Assembly (NCBI GenBank): GCA_905214105.1
Contig: CAJMKK010000003.1
Location: 1-64,000, forward strand
Direction: 5' to 3'
Length of the DNA: 64,000 nt
DNA from: an uncultured bacterium
GTDB lineage: Bacteria > Actinomycetota > Coriobacteriia > Coriobacteriales > Coriobacteriaceae
Part shown: in pieces, positions 1-9,787 of the stretch
How the letters are laid out: each line of letters begins with the position of its first letter
Numbering within the stretch: position 1 is the first letter of the stretch
The notes under the pieces: model-generated
What the model was told of the DNA's origin: nothing
The model's input: the letters and a program-made list of their open reading frames with translations, nothing else
Database searches by the model: none
Program-made: the position numbers and the translations under genes

Positions 1-301
1 GCCGTCGAACGCCCAGCCCTTGCGGGTCGGGGCGGTCTTGGGCAGCGCGAAGGTGAACGAGGTCTTGCCCGGCTCGGTGGTCTTGGTCTGGGAGGCGGGG
101 TCGGCCTTGGTCTCGCCGCCGTTCTCGTCGAAGGTCACGGTGACGTCGCGGGGCACCCACTTCCACTGGGCGTAGACGGTCGTGGACTTGGAGACCTCGG
201 TCTTGTCGGTGAACTGATCGCCCGACCCGTCCCTCTCGGTGTTCCAGCCGTCGAACGCCCAGCCCTTGCGGGTCGGGGCGGTCTTGGGCAGCGCGAAGGT
301 G
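1..301 (-). repeat. InlB-type repeat units, 246-bp period
   Basis: Bases 1-55 and 247-301 are identical, 246 bp (82 codons) apart, inside the adhesin reading frame. Each copy encodes a segment containing KTAPTRKGWAFDG. DNA identity this high between protein repeats suggests recent duplication or homogenisation. The array probably continues beyond the left edge. Confidence 0.85.
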
Positions 302-2844
302 TAACTGTCCTTATCTGCAGTCTTATCTTGCAAAAACTTTTGAGGATAAGCAGGATCGTATGCGCCATTATCATCAAAAGTCAGCGATAACTTTGCTGCG
401 ACCTGCCACATGTGAAAATCATCAGTACTGTCGGCATCCCTGACGCGCTTAAGGTAATAGCCCTCACCAACCGCATCCTCGTTGCCAAGAATAAAAGTGC
501 TTTGCTTAGGTGCATCACCACTAGCTTTGGAGAGTACGTAGTTATCTCCGAGTGACGGCAGTTTCAAATTCTGCCAATTGTTCGGATCCACCGTATTAAC
601 AGTAGTCTTCCCTGACGATTCCCCTTTTACAATAAGGGGTATGTCGCCGCCATCATCCGTGCCATCATAGTTATTAGTGACAGCTGGCAGTCTAATTTCA
701 GCGTCATCGCCACGGTAATTTCCTTGGAATAATGCGGGTGCCATTAAGGCAAGTGTGCCCTTATTAATAACGGCACCTTTCAAATTACTTGAACCGTGAT
801 CGATGAGAATGCCCTTACTGCCAATAGAGGTGGTTCCCTTAACGAAAATATCGTTATAGTTTTTCGCAGTATTGTATTGTTGCTCCCAAGTACCATTGAT
901 ATCGACATAACCATATACGTAGGCTTGAGAGCCAGCTGTCGTCAAAACGCTGCCCTCATCTACCCGAAGGCCATTGTCTTCAATTAATTCATTGCTAGAA
1001 GCATTGTTGCAACCAAATTTGGTCGTTACATTTGTATTCGATTGACCAGTAATAGCGATCTTATTTACAGAAGAAATCGTACCGGCCGTAATTTCGGAGT
1101 TATCAGTAACATTCAATGCAGATGCGTACTTAATATAAGGAATCTCAGCCACAGTCCCTGCAATATTGATTGTGGGAGAAGAAGACCCCTTGGGAAGCCC
1201 ATAGTACACACCCGTAACGCCCGTAGCTATTTCCGGTCGTCCAGCAATATTAATGAAGGAACCGTCAGAAATCGATACATTCTTGTTCGAAGTCAACGAA
1301 ACGTAGCCAACACTGCCGCTATTCAGACTGATAGATAGCTTTCCTCTAGCCTTTACGCTCGATCCCTCATCCGACGAATTGGTCAGGTCATTCTCGCAGA
1401 AAACATACCCATGAGAATCGCCCGCTTCATCCCTCAGCTCAACACCAGAAGCGTTCACGGCGATATCACCGTTTACAGCACTCCACTCTGCTCCATAAAT
1501 AGAGCCAACATGGGAGCCGTGGACATTAACGGTAATAGATCCGCCAACGTTCGCTTTCTTCGAACCTTCAATAAAAGGGACATCATTGGGTATCGATCCA
1601 CCTTTATCCCAGCCCCAAACATTCTCGTAAGCATCGATAACGACATCGCCATCGACCTCATAAACTCCATCTGGGATCATTTGTCCTGCGCCAATTATTG
1701 GCCAATTGCTATTAAGACGAAGCGTTTTGTCGGTGTTTTCATAAGTACTGCTGCCCGCAATAATATGAATGTTGCCTTTAATAGGCGCAGGGTCACCAAA
1801 ATGACCGCAAATTTCATTTACCCGACCCGAGCGAACATCAAGCGTCACGTTGCCGCGCATCTCGCAACCGTAAGTGCCTTCGATAGCAGGAGAAACTTCG
1901 GAGTTGGCATTGTCGTAAACAAGCGTGGCGTTACCACCTACATAAACAGCAGGAAAGCCGTTTCCATCGCCGCTCGACCCATCGCCGCGCATGCAACCGG
2001 GATTAACGTGATTACCGCTAGCCATGCGAAGGTTACCGCTGATCTCAAGATAGGTGTCATGCTCGACGGATCCTTGATATGAACCACCGATGACGTCATG
2101 AAGGCCAGCGCCACTACCAGGATTGATATATCCAGACGCGGCTATCACCACATGTGTGTGATCGACAGTCGACCTATAGCCACCGCCATAAAGTGTTTCA
2201 GAGAGGTTGAGCTCGCAGTTACGAGTGAAAACGGTATCGAAACCATTGCAATAGAATTTTCCTGAACCAACCACTTCGACGTTGTCAAAAGTACAAGATC
2301 CGGAAAGCATGGCACGGTTGGAGAAGTGCAAGGTTGCGCGATTATCACCGTCACTCGTCACGGTAATCTTCTTGTTAGCAACGCCGAAAGTCGAAACGTA
2401 ATCTTGGGTCGGTACCACAAAAGACGAGCCGCCTTTTAGGACAAGTCTGATCTCCGATAAATTATCGGAGGCGATTTTATTCAGCGCATCCTCAAATGTT
2501 AATTGATCATTAACTTGATAAACACCAGATTCTGCTGCATCAGAATTCGATTCATCAGATGTTTCATTCACATTCACATCGTTTGACTGCTTATCCGAGA
2601 CATCAGATTCAGGTTTTTGATCATCACTTGAAACCGTATTGTCGTTAGACGAAGCCTCGACCGCCCCCCCCCTTGACCCAGAATCACTATCAGCAGATTC
2701 ATTAGACAGATTCTCCGAAGTCGTGTTTTGCTGAGGGTCATTATTCACTATTACGTCAGCAAATACGCTCGTAGGAATCGTGTTAAACACGAACAAAAAA
2801 GAGACGAGCCAAACGAGAGCTCGCCTGCAACGTGGCAATCTCAC
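1..2844 (-). CDS. Secreted/surface adhesin with InlB-type B-repeats (3' end outside window)
   Basis: One frame is open from a GTG at 2844 to the window edge (948 codons, no stop), so the C-terminus and any wall anchor are not visible. AAAGGG lies upstream of the GTG, which sits just after an in-frame stop. Residues 1-28 form a signal peptide (basic RCRR, a hydrophobic stretch, then SVFA). Residues 30-95 are a Ser/Asp/Asn/Glu-rich linker containing a run of nine G. Residues about 100-800 are Gly/Asn/Val-rich, resembling a beta-helical adhesin body. From about residue 848 there are Listeria-Bacteroides (InlB B-repeat) units with motifs such as KGWAFDGW and TVYAQWKW, 82 residues apart. The body is AT-rich while the repeats are strongly GC-rich. 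Binding target unknown. InlB-repeat proteins are typical surface proteins; the family call is firm, the function inferred. Confidence 0.8.
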   Translation of the reverse strand, partial: MRLPRCRRALVWLVSFLFVFNTIPTSVFADVIVNNDPQQNTTSENLSNESADSDSGSRGGAVEASSNDNTVSSDDQKPESDVSDKQSNDVNVNETSDESNSDAAESGVYQVNDQLTFEDALNKIASDNLSEIRLVLKGGSSFVVPTQDYVSTFGVANKKITVTSDGDNRATLHFSNRAMLSGSCTFDNVEVVGSGKFYCNGFDTVFTRNCELNLSETLYGGGYRSTVDHTHVVIAASGYINPGSGAGLHDVIGGSYQGSVEHDTYLEISGNLRMASGNHVNPGCMRGDGSSGDGNGFPAVYVGGNATLVYDNANSEVSPAIEGTYGCEMRGNVTLDVRSGRVNEICGHFGDPAPIKGNIHIIAGSSTYENTDKTLRLNSNWPIIGAGQMIPDGVYEVDGDVVIDAYENVWGWDKGGSIPNDVPFIEGSKKANVGGSITVNVHGSHVGSIYGAEWSAVNGDIAVNASGVELRDEAGDSHGYVFCENDLTNSSDEGSSVKARGKLSISLNSGSVGYVSLTSNKNVSISDGSFINIAGRPEIATGVTGVYYGLPKGSSSPTINIAGTVAEIPYIKYASALNVTDNSEITAGTISSVNKIAITGQSNTNVTTKFGCNNASSNELIEDNGLRVDEGSVLTTAGSQAYVYGYVDINGTWEQQYNTAKNYNDIFVKGTTSIGSKGILIDHGSSNLKGAVINKGTLALMAPALFQGNYRGDDAEIRLPAVTNNYDGTDDGGDIPLIVKGESSGKTTVNTVDPNNWQNLKLPSLGDNYVLSKASGDAPKQSTFILGNEDAVGEGYYLKRVRDADSTDDFHMWQVAAKLSLTFDDNGAYDPAYPQKFLQDKTADKDSYTFALPKTAPTRKGWAFDGWNTERDGSGDQFTDKTEVSKSTTVYAQWKWVPRDVTVTFDENGGETKADPASQTKTTEPGKTSFTFALPKTAPTRKGWAFDG
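2664..2672 (-). repeat. G9 homopolymer tract in adhesin coding strand
   Basis: Nine consecutive C on the plus strand (G on the coding strand) cover codons 58-61 of the adhesin. The present length keeps the frame open. Reading by hand, one fewer G leads to a TGA about 31 codons on, and one more G leads to a TAA within about 10 codons. This is the layout of a phase-variable contingency locus; switching itself is inferred. Confidence 0.7.
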
Positions 2845-3166
2845 AAACCGCCCTTTCTACTCAACTGACATGAACCGGTAAAGGGCGACAAAATACCCAG
2901 AGGCAAAGGCATATATTTCACTCTTACTGAATGTACTGTCTGGCACATTGGTTTTAGTTTAATACCAGTGTTTTGTCTGACAAGAGAACGCGTTTATTGC
3001 CATGAAATAGAAACGACCAAAAATTAGTGTCACGACCAGCCAGAATTGATCGATGTGCATTAATTTCCTAAGACCTAATGAACAAACAATGAACAAACTC
3101 CACACCATAGCCATGGGGAAACTAGGAATTCGCCCGGAGAAGACGTTGAGCTTTTAGTTAAATAGT

Positions 3167-3196
3167 TAAAACGCTTCAGTTTATTGAAGCGTTTTA
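3167..3196. repeat. 12-bp perfect inverted repeat upstream of adhE
   Basis: Arms 3167-3178 and 3185-3196 are perfectly complementary around a 6-nt spacer. A short T-run follows on the plus strand and one is also present on the minus strand, so it could act as a bidirectional terminator or as a protein operator. It lies about 60-90 bp before the inferred adhE transcription start. It does not match the Rex consensus. Confidence 0.5.
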
Positions 3197-3239
3197 GTGT
3201 GCCTTTTAGAGGAATCTGACCGTTCGCCGAATAATTTCT

Positions 3240-3248
3240 TGCTATCAT
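3240..3248 (+). promoter_or_regulatory. Candidate extended -10 promoter of adhE
   Basis: TGC followed by TATCAT, the same extended -10 as the rpsB promoter in this window. No good -35 is seen at the right distance. The predicted leader is about 35 nt before the ATG at 3289. Confidence 0.4.
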
Positions 3249-3288
3249 GCAAGGCGTAGGGTAAATCTCCGATCGCAAGGAGACACAA

Positions 3289-5937
3289 ATGGTGAAAAAG
3301 TCACCGGAAAACACTACTCCCGCAATCGTGGACAACGTAGAGGCGCTTGAGGCTAAGCTCGCTCAGATGCGAGAGGCCCAGGCGCTTTTTGCTACGTACA
3401 CGCAGGAGCAGGTCGACAAGATCTTCTATGAGGCCGCCATGGCCGCCAACAAGGCTCGTATCCCGTTGGCGAAGATGGCCATCGAGGAGACCGGCCGCGG
3501 CGTTCTTGAGGACAAGGTCATCAAGAACCACTACGCCGCAGAGTACATCTACAACGCTTACAAGAACACCAAGACCTGTGGTGTCCTGGAGCGCGACGAG
3601 GCTTACGGCATCACCAAGATCGCCGAGCCCATCGGCATCGTGGGCGCCGTCATCCCGACGACCAACCCCACCTCCACCGCGATCTTCAAGACGCTGATCA
3701 GCCTGAAGACCCGCAACGCCATCATCATCTCCCCGCACCCGGCTGCCGCCAAGTGCACCATCGCCGCCGCCAAGCTCGTGCTTGACGCCGCCGTCAAGGC
3801 CGGCGCCCCCGAGGGCATCATCGGCTGGGTCGATGTCCCCTCCATCGAGCTGACCAACATGGTCATGCGCGACGTCGACATCATCCTCGCCACCGGTGGC
3901 CCGGGCATGGTCAAGGCCGCTTACTCCTCGGGCAAGCCCGCCCTGGGCGTTGGCGCCGGTAACACCCCGGTCGTCATCGACGACACCGCCGACGTGCTGC
4001 TCGCCGTCAACTCCATCATCCACTCCAAGACCTTCGACAACGGCATGATCTGCGCTTCCGAGCAGTCCGTGACCGTCATCGACACCATCTATGACCAGGT
4101 TAAGGCCGAGTTCCAGAAGCGCGGCTGCTACTTCGTCAAGCAGGGTGCCGAGATGGAGGCCCTGCGTGCCGCTATGTTCAAGAACGGCGCTCTCGATCAC
4201 CGCATCCCCGGCATGGCTGCCGCCAAGATCGCCGAGCTCGCCGGCATCGAGGTTCCCGCCAAGACCAAGATCCTGATCGCCGAGGTCACCTCCACCGACC
4301 CCGCCAAGGAGGAGTTCTCCCACGAGAAGCTCTCCCCGGTCCTGGCCATGTACCACGCCAAGGATTTCCAGGAGGCCGTCGACAAGGCCGAGCACCTGGT
4401 GCTCGCCGGTGGCCCGGGCCACACCGCCTCTCTGTACGTGCACCCCGCCCAGGCCGAGAAGATCAGCCTGTTCGAGCACGTCATGAAGGCCTGCCGTATC
4501 GTCATCAACACCCCGTCCTCGCACGGTGGCATCGGTGACCTGTACAACTTTGGCATGAAGCCGTCTCTGACCCTGGGCTGCGGCTCCTGGGGCGGCAACT
4601 CCGTCTCCGAGAACGTTGGGGTGAAGCACTTGATCAACGTTAAGACTGTGGCCGAGCGCCGTGAGAACATGCTGTGGTTCCGCGCTCCCGAGAAGGTCTA
4701 CTTCAAGAAGGGTTCCACGCCCGTCGCCCTCGACGAGCTGGGCAACGTCATGGGCAAGAAGCGCGCCTTCATCGTCACCGACCAGTTCCTCTTCAAGAAT
4801 GGCAACACCCGCGCCATCGAGGCCAAGCTCGACGAGATGGGCATCGCCCACGACTGCTTCTACGACGTCGAGCCCGATCCGTCGCTGCAGTGTGCACGTC
4901 GCGGCGCCAAGCAGATGGCTCTCTTTGAGCCGGACGTCATCATCGCCGTCGGCGGTGGCTCCGCTATGGACGCCGGCAAGATCATGTGGATGATGTACGA
5001 GCACCCCGAGTGCAAGTTTGAGGACATGGCCATGGACTTCATGGACATCCGCAAGCGTATCTTCACCTTCCCCGAGATGGGCAAGAAGGCCTACTTCGTC
5101 GCCGTCCCGACCTCTTCGGGCACCGGTTCCGAGTGCACGCCGTTCGCCATCATCACCGACAAGGAGACCGGCATCAAGTGGCCGCTCGCCGACTACGCGC
5201 TGCTCCCCAACATGGCCATCGTCGACGCCGACAACTGCATGACCGCTCCGCGCGGCCTGACCGCTGCCTCCGGCATCGACGTCATGACCCACGCCATCGA
5301 GTCCTATGTCTCCATCATGGCTTCCGACTACACCAAGGGCCTCTCCGAGCGCGCTGCTAAGCTCGTCTTCGAGAACCTGCCCTCCAGCTTCACGAACGGC
5401 GCCAAGGACCCGCATGCCCGCGAGGAGATGCACAACGCCTCCTGCATGGCCGGTATGGCCTTCGCCAACGCCTTCCTGGGCCTCAACCACTCCATGGCCC
5501 ACAAGCTCGGCGCCTTCCATCACCTGCCCCACGGCCTCGCCAACGCCGTCATCCTGACTCGCGTCATGCGCTACAACGCCGCCGAGGCTCCCGTCAAGAT
5601 GGGCACCTTCTCCCAGTATCCTTACCCCAACGCGCTGCACAACTACGCCGAGATGGCCAAGTACTGCGGCATCGAGGGCAAGGACGACAAGGAGGTCTTC
5701 GAGAACTTCATCACGAAGCTCGAGGAGCTCAAGGACTTCATCGGCGTCAAGAAGACCATCGCCGACTACGGTGTTGACGAGCAGTACTTCCTCGACACCC
5801 TCGACGAGATGACCGAGCAGGCATTCAACGACCAGTGCACCGGCGCTAACCCGCGCTACCCGCTCATGAGCGAGATCAAGGAGCTCTACCTGGACGCCTA
5901 CTACGGCCGCGAGCCTCAGGATTACGCCGTCTGCTAG
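3289..5937 (+). CDS. adhE: Bifunctional acetaldehyde-CoA / alcohol dehydrogenase
   Basis: AdhE reduces acetyl-CoA to acetaldehyde and then to ethanol, using NADH, and is the main fermentative sink for reducing power. The 882 residues match the usual AdhE length. The first half (about 1-440) is an aldehyde dehydrogenase domain with the catalytic Cys near residue 255 in NGMICASEQ. The second half (about 455-870) is an iron-dependent alcohol dehydrogenase with GGGSAMDAGK and metal-binding histidines near 734, 738 and 748 (NHSMAHKLGAFHHLPHG). The ATG at 3289 has AAGGAG seven bases upstream. It appears monocistronic, with a strong hairpin after the stop. Cytoplasmic; family members form spirosome filaments. 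Codon use is very GC-rich, unlike the adhesin upstream. Confidence 0.97.
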   Translation: MVKKSPENTTPAIVDNVEALEAKLAQMREAQALFATYTQEQVDKIFYEAAMAANKARIPLAKMAIEETGRGVLEDKVIKNHYAAEYIYNAYKNTKTCGVLERDEAYGITKIAEPIGIVGAVIPTTNPTSTAIFKTLISLKTRNAIIISPHPAAAKCTIAAAKLVLDAAVKAGAPEGIIGWVDVPSIELTNMVMRDVDIILATGGPGMVKAAYSSGKPALGVGAGNTPVVIDDTADVLLAVNSIIHSKTFDNGMICASEQSVTVIDTIYDQVKAEFQKRGCYFVKQGAEMEALRAAMFKNGALDHRIPGMAAAKIAELAGIEVPAKTKILIAEVTSTDPAKEEFSHEKLSPVLAMYHAKDFQEAVDKAEHLVLAGGPGHTASLYVHPAQAEKISLFEHVMKACRIVINTPSSHGGIGDLYNFGMKPSLTLGCGSWGGNSVSENVGVKHLINVKTVAERRENMLWFRAPEKVYFKKGSTPVALDELGNVMGKKRAFIVTDQFLFKNGNTRAIEAKLDEMGIAHDCFYDVEPDPSLQCARRGAKQMALFEPDVIIAVGGGSAMDAGKIMWMMYEHPECKFEDMAMDFMDIRKRIFTFPEMGKKAYFVAVPTSSGTGSECTPFAIITDKETGIKWPLADYALLPNMAIVDADNCMTAPRGLTAASGIDVMTHAIESYVSIMASDYTKGLSERAAKLVFENLPSSFTNGAKDPHAREEMHNASCMAGMAFANAFLGLNHSMAHKLGAFHHLPHGLANAVILTRVMRYNAAEAPVKMGTFSQYPYPNALHNYAEMAKYCGIEGKDDKEVFENFITKLEELKDFIGVKKTIADYGVDEQYFLDTLDEMTEQAFNDQCTGANPRYPLMSEIKELYLDAYYGREPQDYAVC

Positions 5938-5954
5938 TTCTAGCACGGTTTTTA

Positions 5955-5993
5955 ACGGCGGGGGTGCACGGGTGTTTCACACACCCCCGCCGT
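5955..5993 (+). terminator. Hairpin after adhE
   Basis: A perfect 12-bp GC-rich stem (5955-5966 with 5982-5993) and 15-nt loop, 18 bases after the adhE stop. No long T-run follows, so it may terminate weakly or protect the mRNA 3' end. Confidence 0.55.
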
Positions 5994-6025
5994 CGCTTCT
6001 ATCGCATCGTTGAAAGGATGCAACC

Positions 6026-6790
6026 ATGCTGCTACCCGATTCCAAGACCGAGCTCGTCCGCCGTGGCAACAAGGTCGTTTACGACCTGGGCGACAAGATC
6101 GTCAAGGTCTTTAACGAGACCAAGCCCGTCTCCGACGTGTTCAACGAGGCTTTGAATCTTGCCCGCATCAATGAGTGCGGCATCCGCAGCCCCAAGGCGC
6201 TCGAGGTTTCCCAGCTCGAGAACGCCAACGGCTGGGCGCTCGTGACCGAAAAGGTTCCGGGCACCACCCTTGCCGAGAAGATGACTGCCGAGCCCCAGCG
6301 CTTCGGTGAGTACCTCGAGATGTTCGTCGACCTCCAGATCGAGATCCACGGCTACACCTCCCCGCTGCTCAACCGTCAGCGCGACAAGTTCGCCCGCATG
6401 ATCGACAGCCTCGATCAGCTCAATGCCACCACGCGCTACAACCTTCAGGAGCGTCTGGACGGCATGACCAAGGAGTTCAAGGTCTGCCACGGCGACTTCA
6501 ACCCCTCCAACGTCATCGTCGGCGACGACGGCCAGCTGTACGTCTGCGACTGGGCACACGCCACCCAGGGCTCCCCTGCTGCCGACGTTGCCACCACCTA
6601 CCTGCTCTTTGCCCTCAACAGCAAGGACCAGGCCGAGGCCTACCTGGAGCTCTACTGCGACCGCGCCGACATGCCCATGCAGGTCGTGCGTCAGTGGACG
6701 AGCATCGTCGCCGCCTCCGAGCTCGCTCGTAAGCGCAACGTGAACGATGAGTTCCTTAAGAACTGGATCGACGTCGTCGATTATCAGTAA
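6026..6790 (+). CDS. APH/choline-kinase family phosphotransferase
   Basis: A 254-residue protein of the aminoglycoside phosphotransferase/kinase-like fold. It has the Brenner-type catalytic motif CHGDFNPSN (His near 155) and a metal-binding CDWAH (Asp near 175), spaced as in APH and choline/homoserine kinase-like enzymes. The N-terminal lobe (about 1-95) is short. The start ATG at 6026 follows GAAAGGA. It sits alone between the adhE hairpin and its own terminator. The substrate cannot be told from sequence; homologues act on small hydroxyl compounds, and a resistance role should not be assumed. Confidence 0.75.
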   Translation: MLLPDSKTELVRRGNKVVYDLGDKIVKVFNETKPVSDVFNEALNLARINECGIRSPKALEVSQLENANGWALVTEKVPGTTLAEKMTAEPQRFGEYLEMFVDLQIEIHGYTSPLLNRQRDKFARMIDSLDQLNATTRYNLQERLDGMTKEFKVCHGDFNPSNVIVGDDGQLYVCDWAHATQGSPAADVATTYLLFALNSKDQAEAYLELYCDRADMPMQVVRQWTSIVAASELARKRNVNDEFLKNWIDVVDYQ

Positions 6791-6826
6791 TATCTGAGCG
6801 ATTCATTTCGCATCGGAGGCACAAAG

Positions 6827-6866
6827 AAAACCCCGCAGCTCGCATGGGCTGTGGGGTTTTCCTTTT
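6827..6866 (+). terminator. Rho-independent terminator of the phosphotransferase gene
   Basis: Stem 6827-6839 with 6848-6860, one G-U pair, A-rich 5' side and a T-run at 6857-6866. It lies 37 bases after the stop. Confidence 0.8.
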
Positions 6867-6890
6867 AGCGATTGAGCACGCCGACAAGAT

Positions 6891-6939
6891 AAAAGGACGA
6901 CCCCGCATCTCCCCAATCTGGAGAAATGCGGGGCCGTCC
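6891..6939 (-). terminator. Terminator at the end of the pyrH-proS operon
   Basis: On the minus strand a 14-bp stem with one mismatch (6926-6939 with 6895-6908) is followed by TTTT at 6894-6891. It lies about 30 bases after the proS stop and faces the plus-strand terminator at 6827. Confidence 0.8.
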
Positions 6940-6969
6940 CGTATATCGAACTACAAGCGAAATCGCCGA

Positions 6970-8691
<1,722 letters not shown>

Positions 8692-9774
8692 TTATTTCTC
8701 CTCAATAAGCTTGTCGACCTCGGCCATAAGCGCGTCGACAATTTGATCCTCAGCTACTTTACCAATGATATGGCCATGCGAAAAGAGCAGGGCCTGACCA
8801 CGTCCGCAAGCAACGCCCAGGTCGGCATCGGAAGCCTCACCGGGGCCATTAACGGCACATCCCATGACGGCAATCGAAAGCGGCGCGGTATAGTTCTTAA
8901 GCCGCTCGGTTACTTCCTCCGCGATAGGAATCAGGTTAACCTGGCAGCGAGCGCACGTGGGGCACGAGACAATCTCGGGACCACGGCGACGCAGGCCCAG
9001 CGACTGTAAAATTCCCCAGGCGACCGGCGGCTCCTCAACCGGATCGGCCGTGAGCGAGACGCGCATGGTGTCACCGATACCCTCAGACAGCAGGATTCCA
9101 AGGCCCACCGAGCTCTTGATGGTGCCCTGCAGCTTGGTGCCCGCCTCGGTTACGCCCAAGTGAAGCGGAACGTGGGGAATCTCACGCGACAGGGCTCGAT
9201 AGGTATCGAGCGTCGTTTGCACGCTATGGGCCTTGGCCGAAAGCACAATGTTCGTAAAGCCGCGATCTTCAAAATGCTTGACGAAACGCTCGCTCGACAT
9301 CACGAGCTTTTCGGGCTGCGTGAGGTCATCACGCTCGGCGATATCCTGCTCAAGCGAACCGGCATTGACGCCGATACGAATCGCACAGCCAGCGGCACCC
9401 GCAGCATCGATCACCGCGTCAACCTTGGCCCAATCGCCGATATTGCCGGGATTGATGCGCAGCTTGGCGGCACCGGCCTCAACGGCACCAATGGCGAGTT
9501 TATGGTTAAAGTGGATATCAGCGACAATCGGCACCGGAGACTCGGCACAGATGGTGCGGAAACCCTCAAGCGCGGCCTCGGTGGGCACGCTTACGCGCAC
9601 GATATCGCAACCGGCTTGCGCCAAGGCGCGAACCTGTGCAAGTGTTGCCTGGGCATCGGCGGTATCGGTGCAGGTCATGGATTGGACCACCACCGGCGCA
9701 CCGCCACCGATCTGCACGCCGCCCACATGCACGGGACGCGTCAGCTCGCGAGGCAAAGGATGGGATAAAGACAA
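8692..9774 (-). CDS. ispG: 4-hydroxy-3-methylbut-2-en-1-yl diphosphate synthase (flavodoxin/ferredoxin)
   Basis: IspG (GcpE) is the penultimate enzyme of the MEP isoprenoid pathway and reduces MEcPP to HMBPP with a [4Fe-4S] cluster. The TIM-barrel start VQSMTCTDT and LRINPGNIG are typical. Candidate cluster cysteines lie in CPTCARC and GCAVNGPGE near the C-terminus. No ATG is available. A TTG at 9774 lies 8 bases after GGGGAG, the best-spaced start; a GTG at 9783 abuts the same site. The gene begins 13 bases after the rseP stop. The dxr-rseP-ispG order is the one known from Mycobacterium, and dxr and ispG serve the same pathway. Confidence 0.93.
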   Translation of the reverse strand: MSLSHPLPRELTRPVHVGGVQIGGGAPVVVQSMTCTDTADAQATLAQVRALAQAGCDIVRVSVPTEAALEGFRTICAESPVPIVADIHFNHKLAIGAVEAGAAKLRINPGNIGDWAKVDAVIDAAGAAGCAIRIGVNAGSLEQDIAERDDLTQPEKLVMSSERFVKHFEDRGFTNIVLSAKAHSVQTTLDTYRALSREIPHVPLHLGVTEAGTKLQGTIKSSVGLGILLSEGIGDTMRVSLTADPVEEPPVAWGILQSLGLRRRGPEIVSCPTCARCQVNLIPIAEEVTERLKNYTAPLSIAVMGCAVNGPGEASDADLGVACGRGQALLFSHGHIIGKVAEDQIVDALMAEVDKLIEEK

Positions 9775-9787
9775 TCCAAACACTCCC

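Larger units (their letters stand above)
2845..3288. other. 444-bp AT-rich intergenic region between adhesin and adhE
   Basis: This is the only gene-free stretch above 300 bp. It is AT-rich and holds the adhesin leader (minus), a 12-bp perfect inverted repeat (3167-3196), a candidate adhE promoter and the adhE ribosome binding site (AAGGAG at 3277-3282). No convincing small ORF, tRNA or riboswitch was seen. A short minus-strand ATG at 2871 runs into a stop after four codons. Confidence 0.6.

Noticed and set aside
1411..2082. 223-codon plus-strand frame inside the adhesin region
   Set aside because: The minus-strand adhesin frame is continuous through it, with a signal peptide and repeats; the plus frame has no family resemblance.
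3301..5946. 881-codon minus-strand frame opposite adhE
   Set aside because: Exact antisense of a clear AdhE; low-complexity Val/Gly/Asp/Leu composition and no domain. A by-product of GC-rich codon use.
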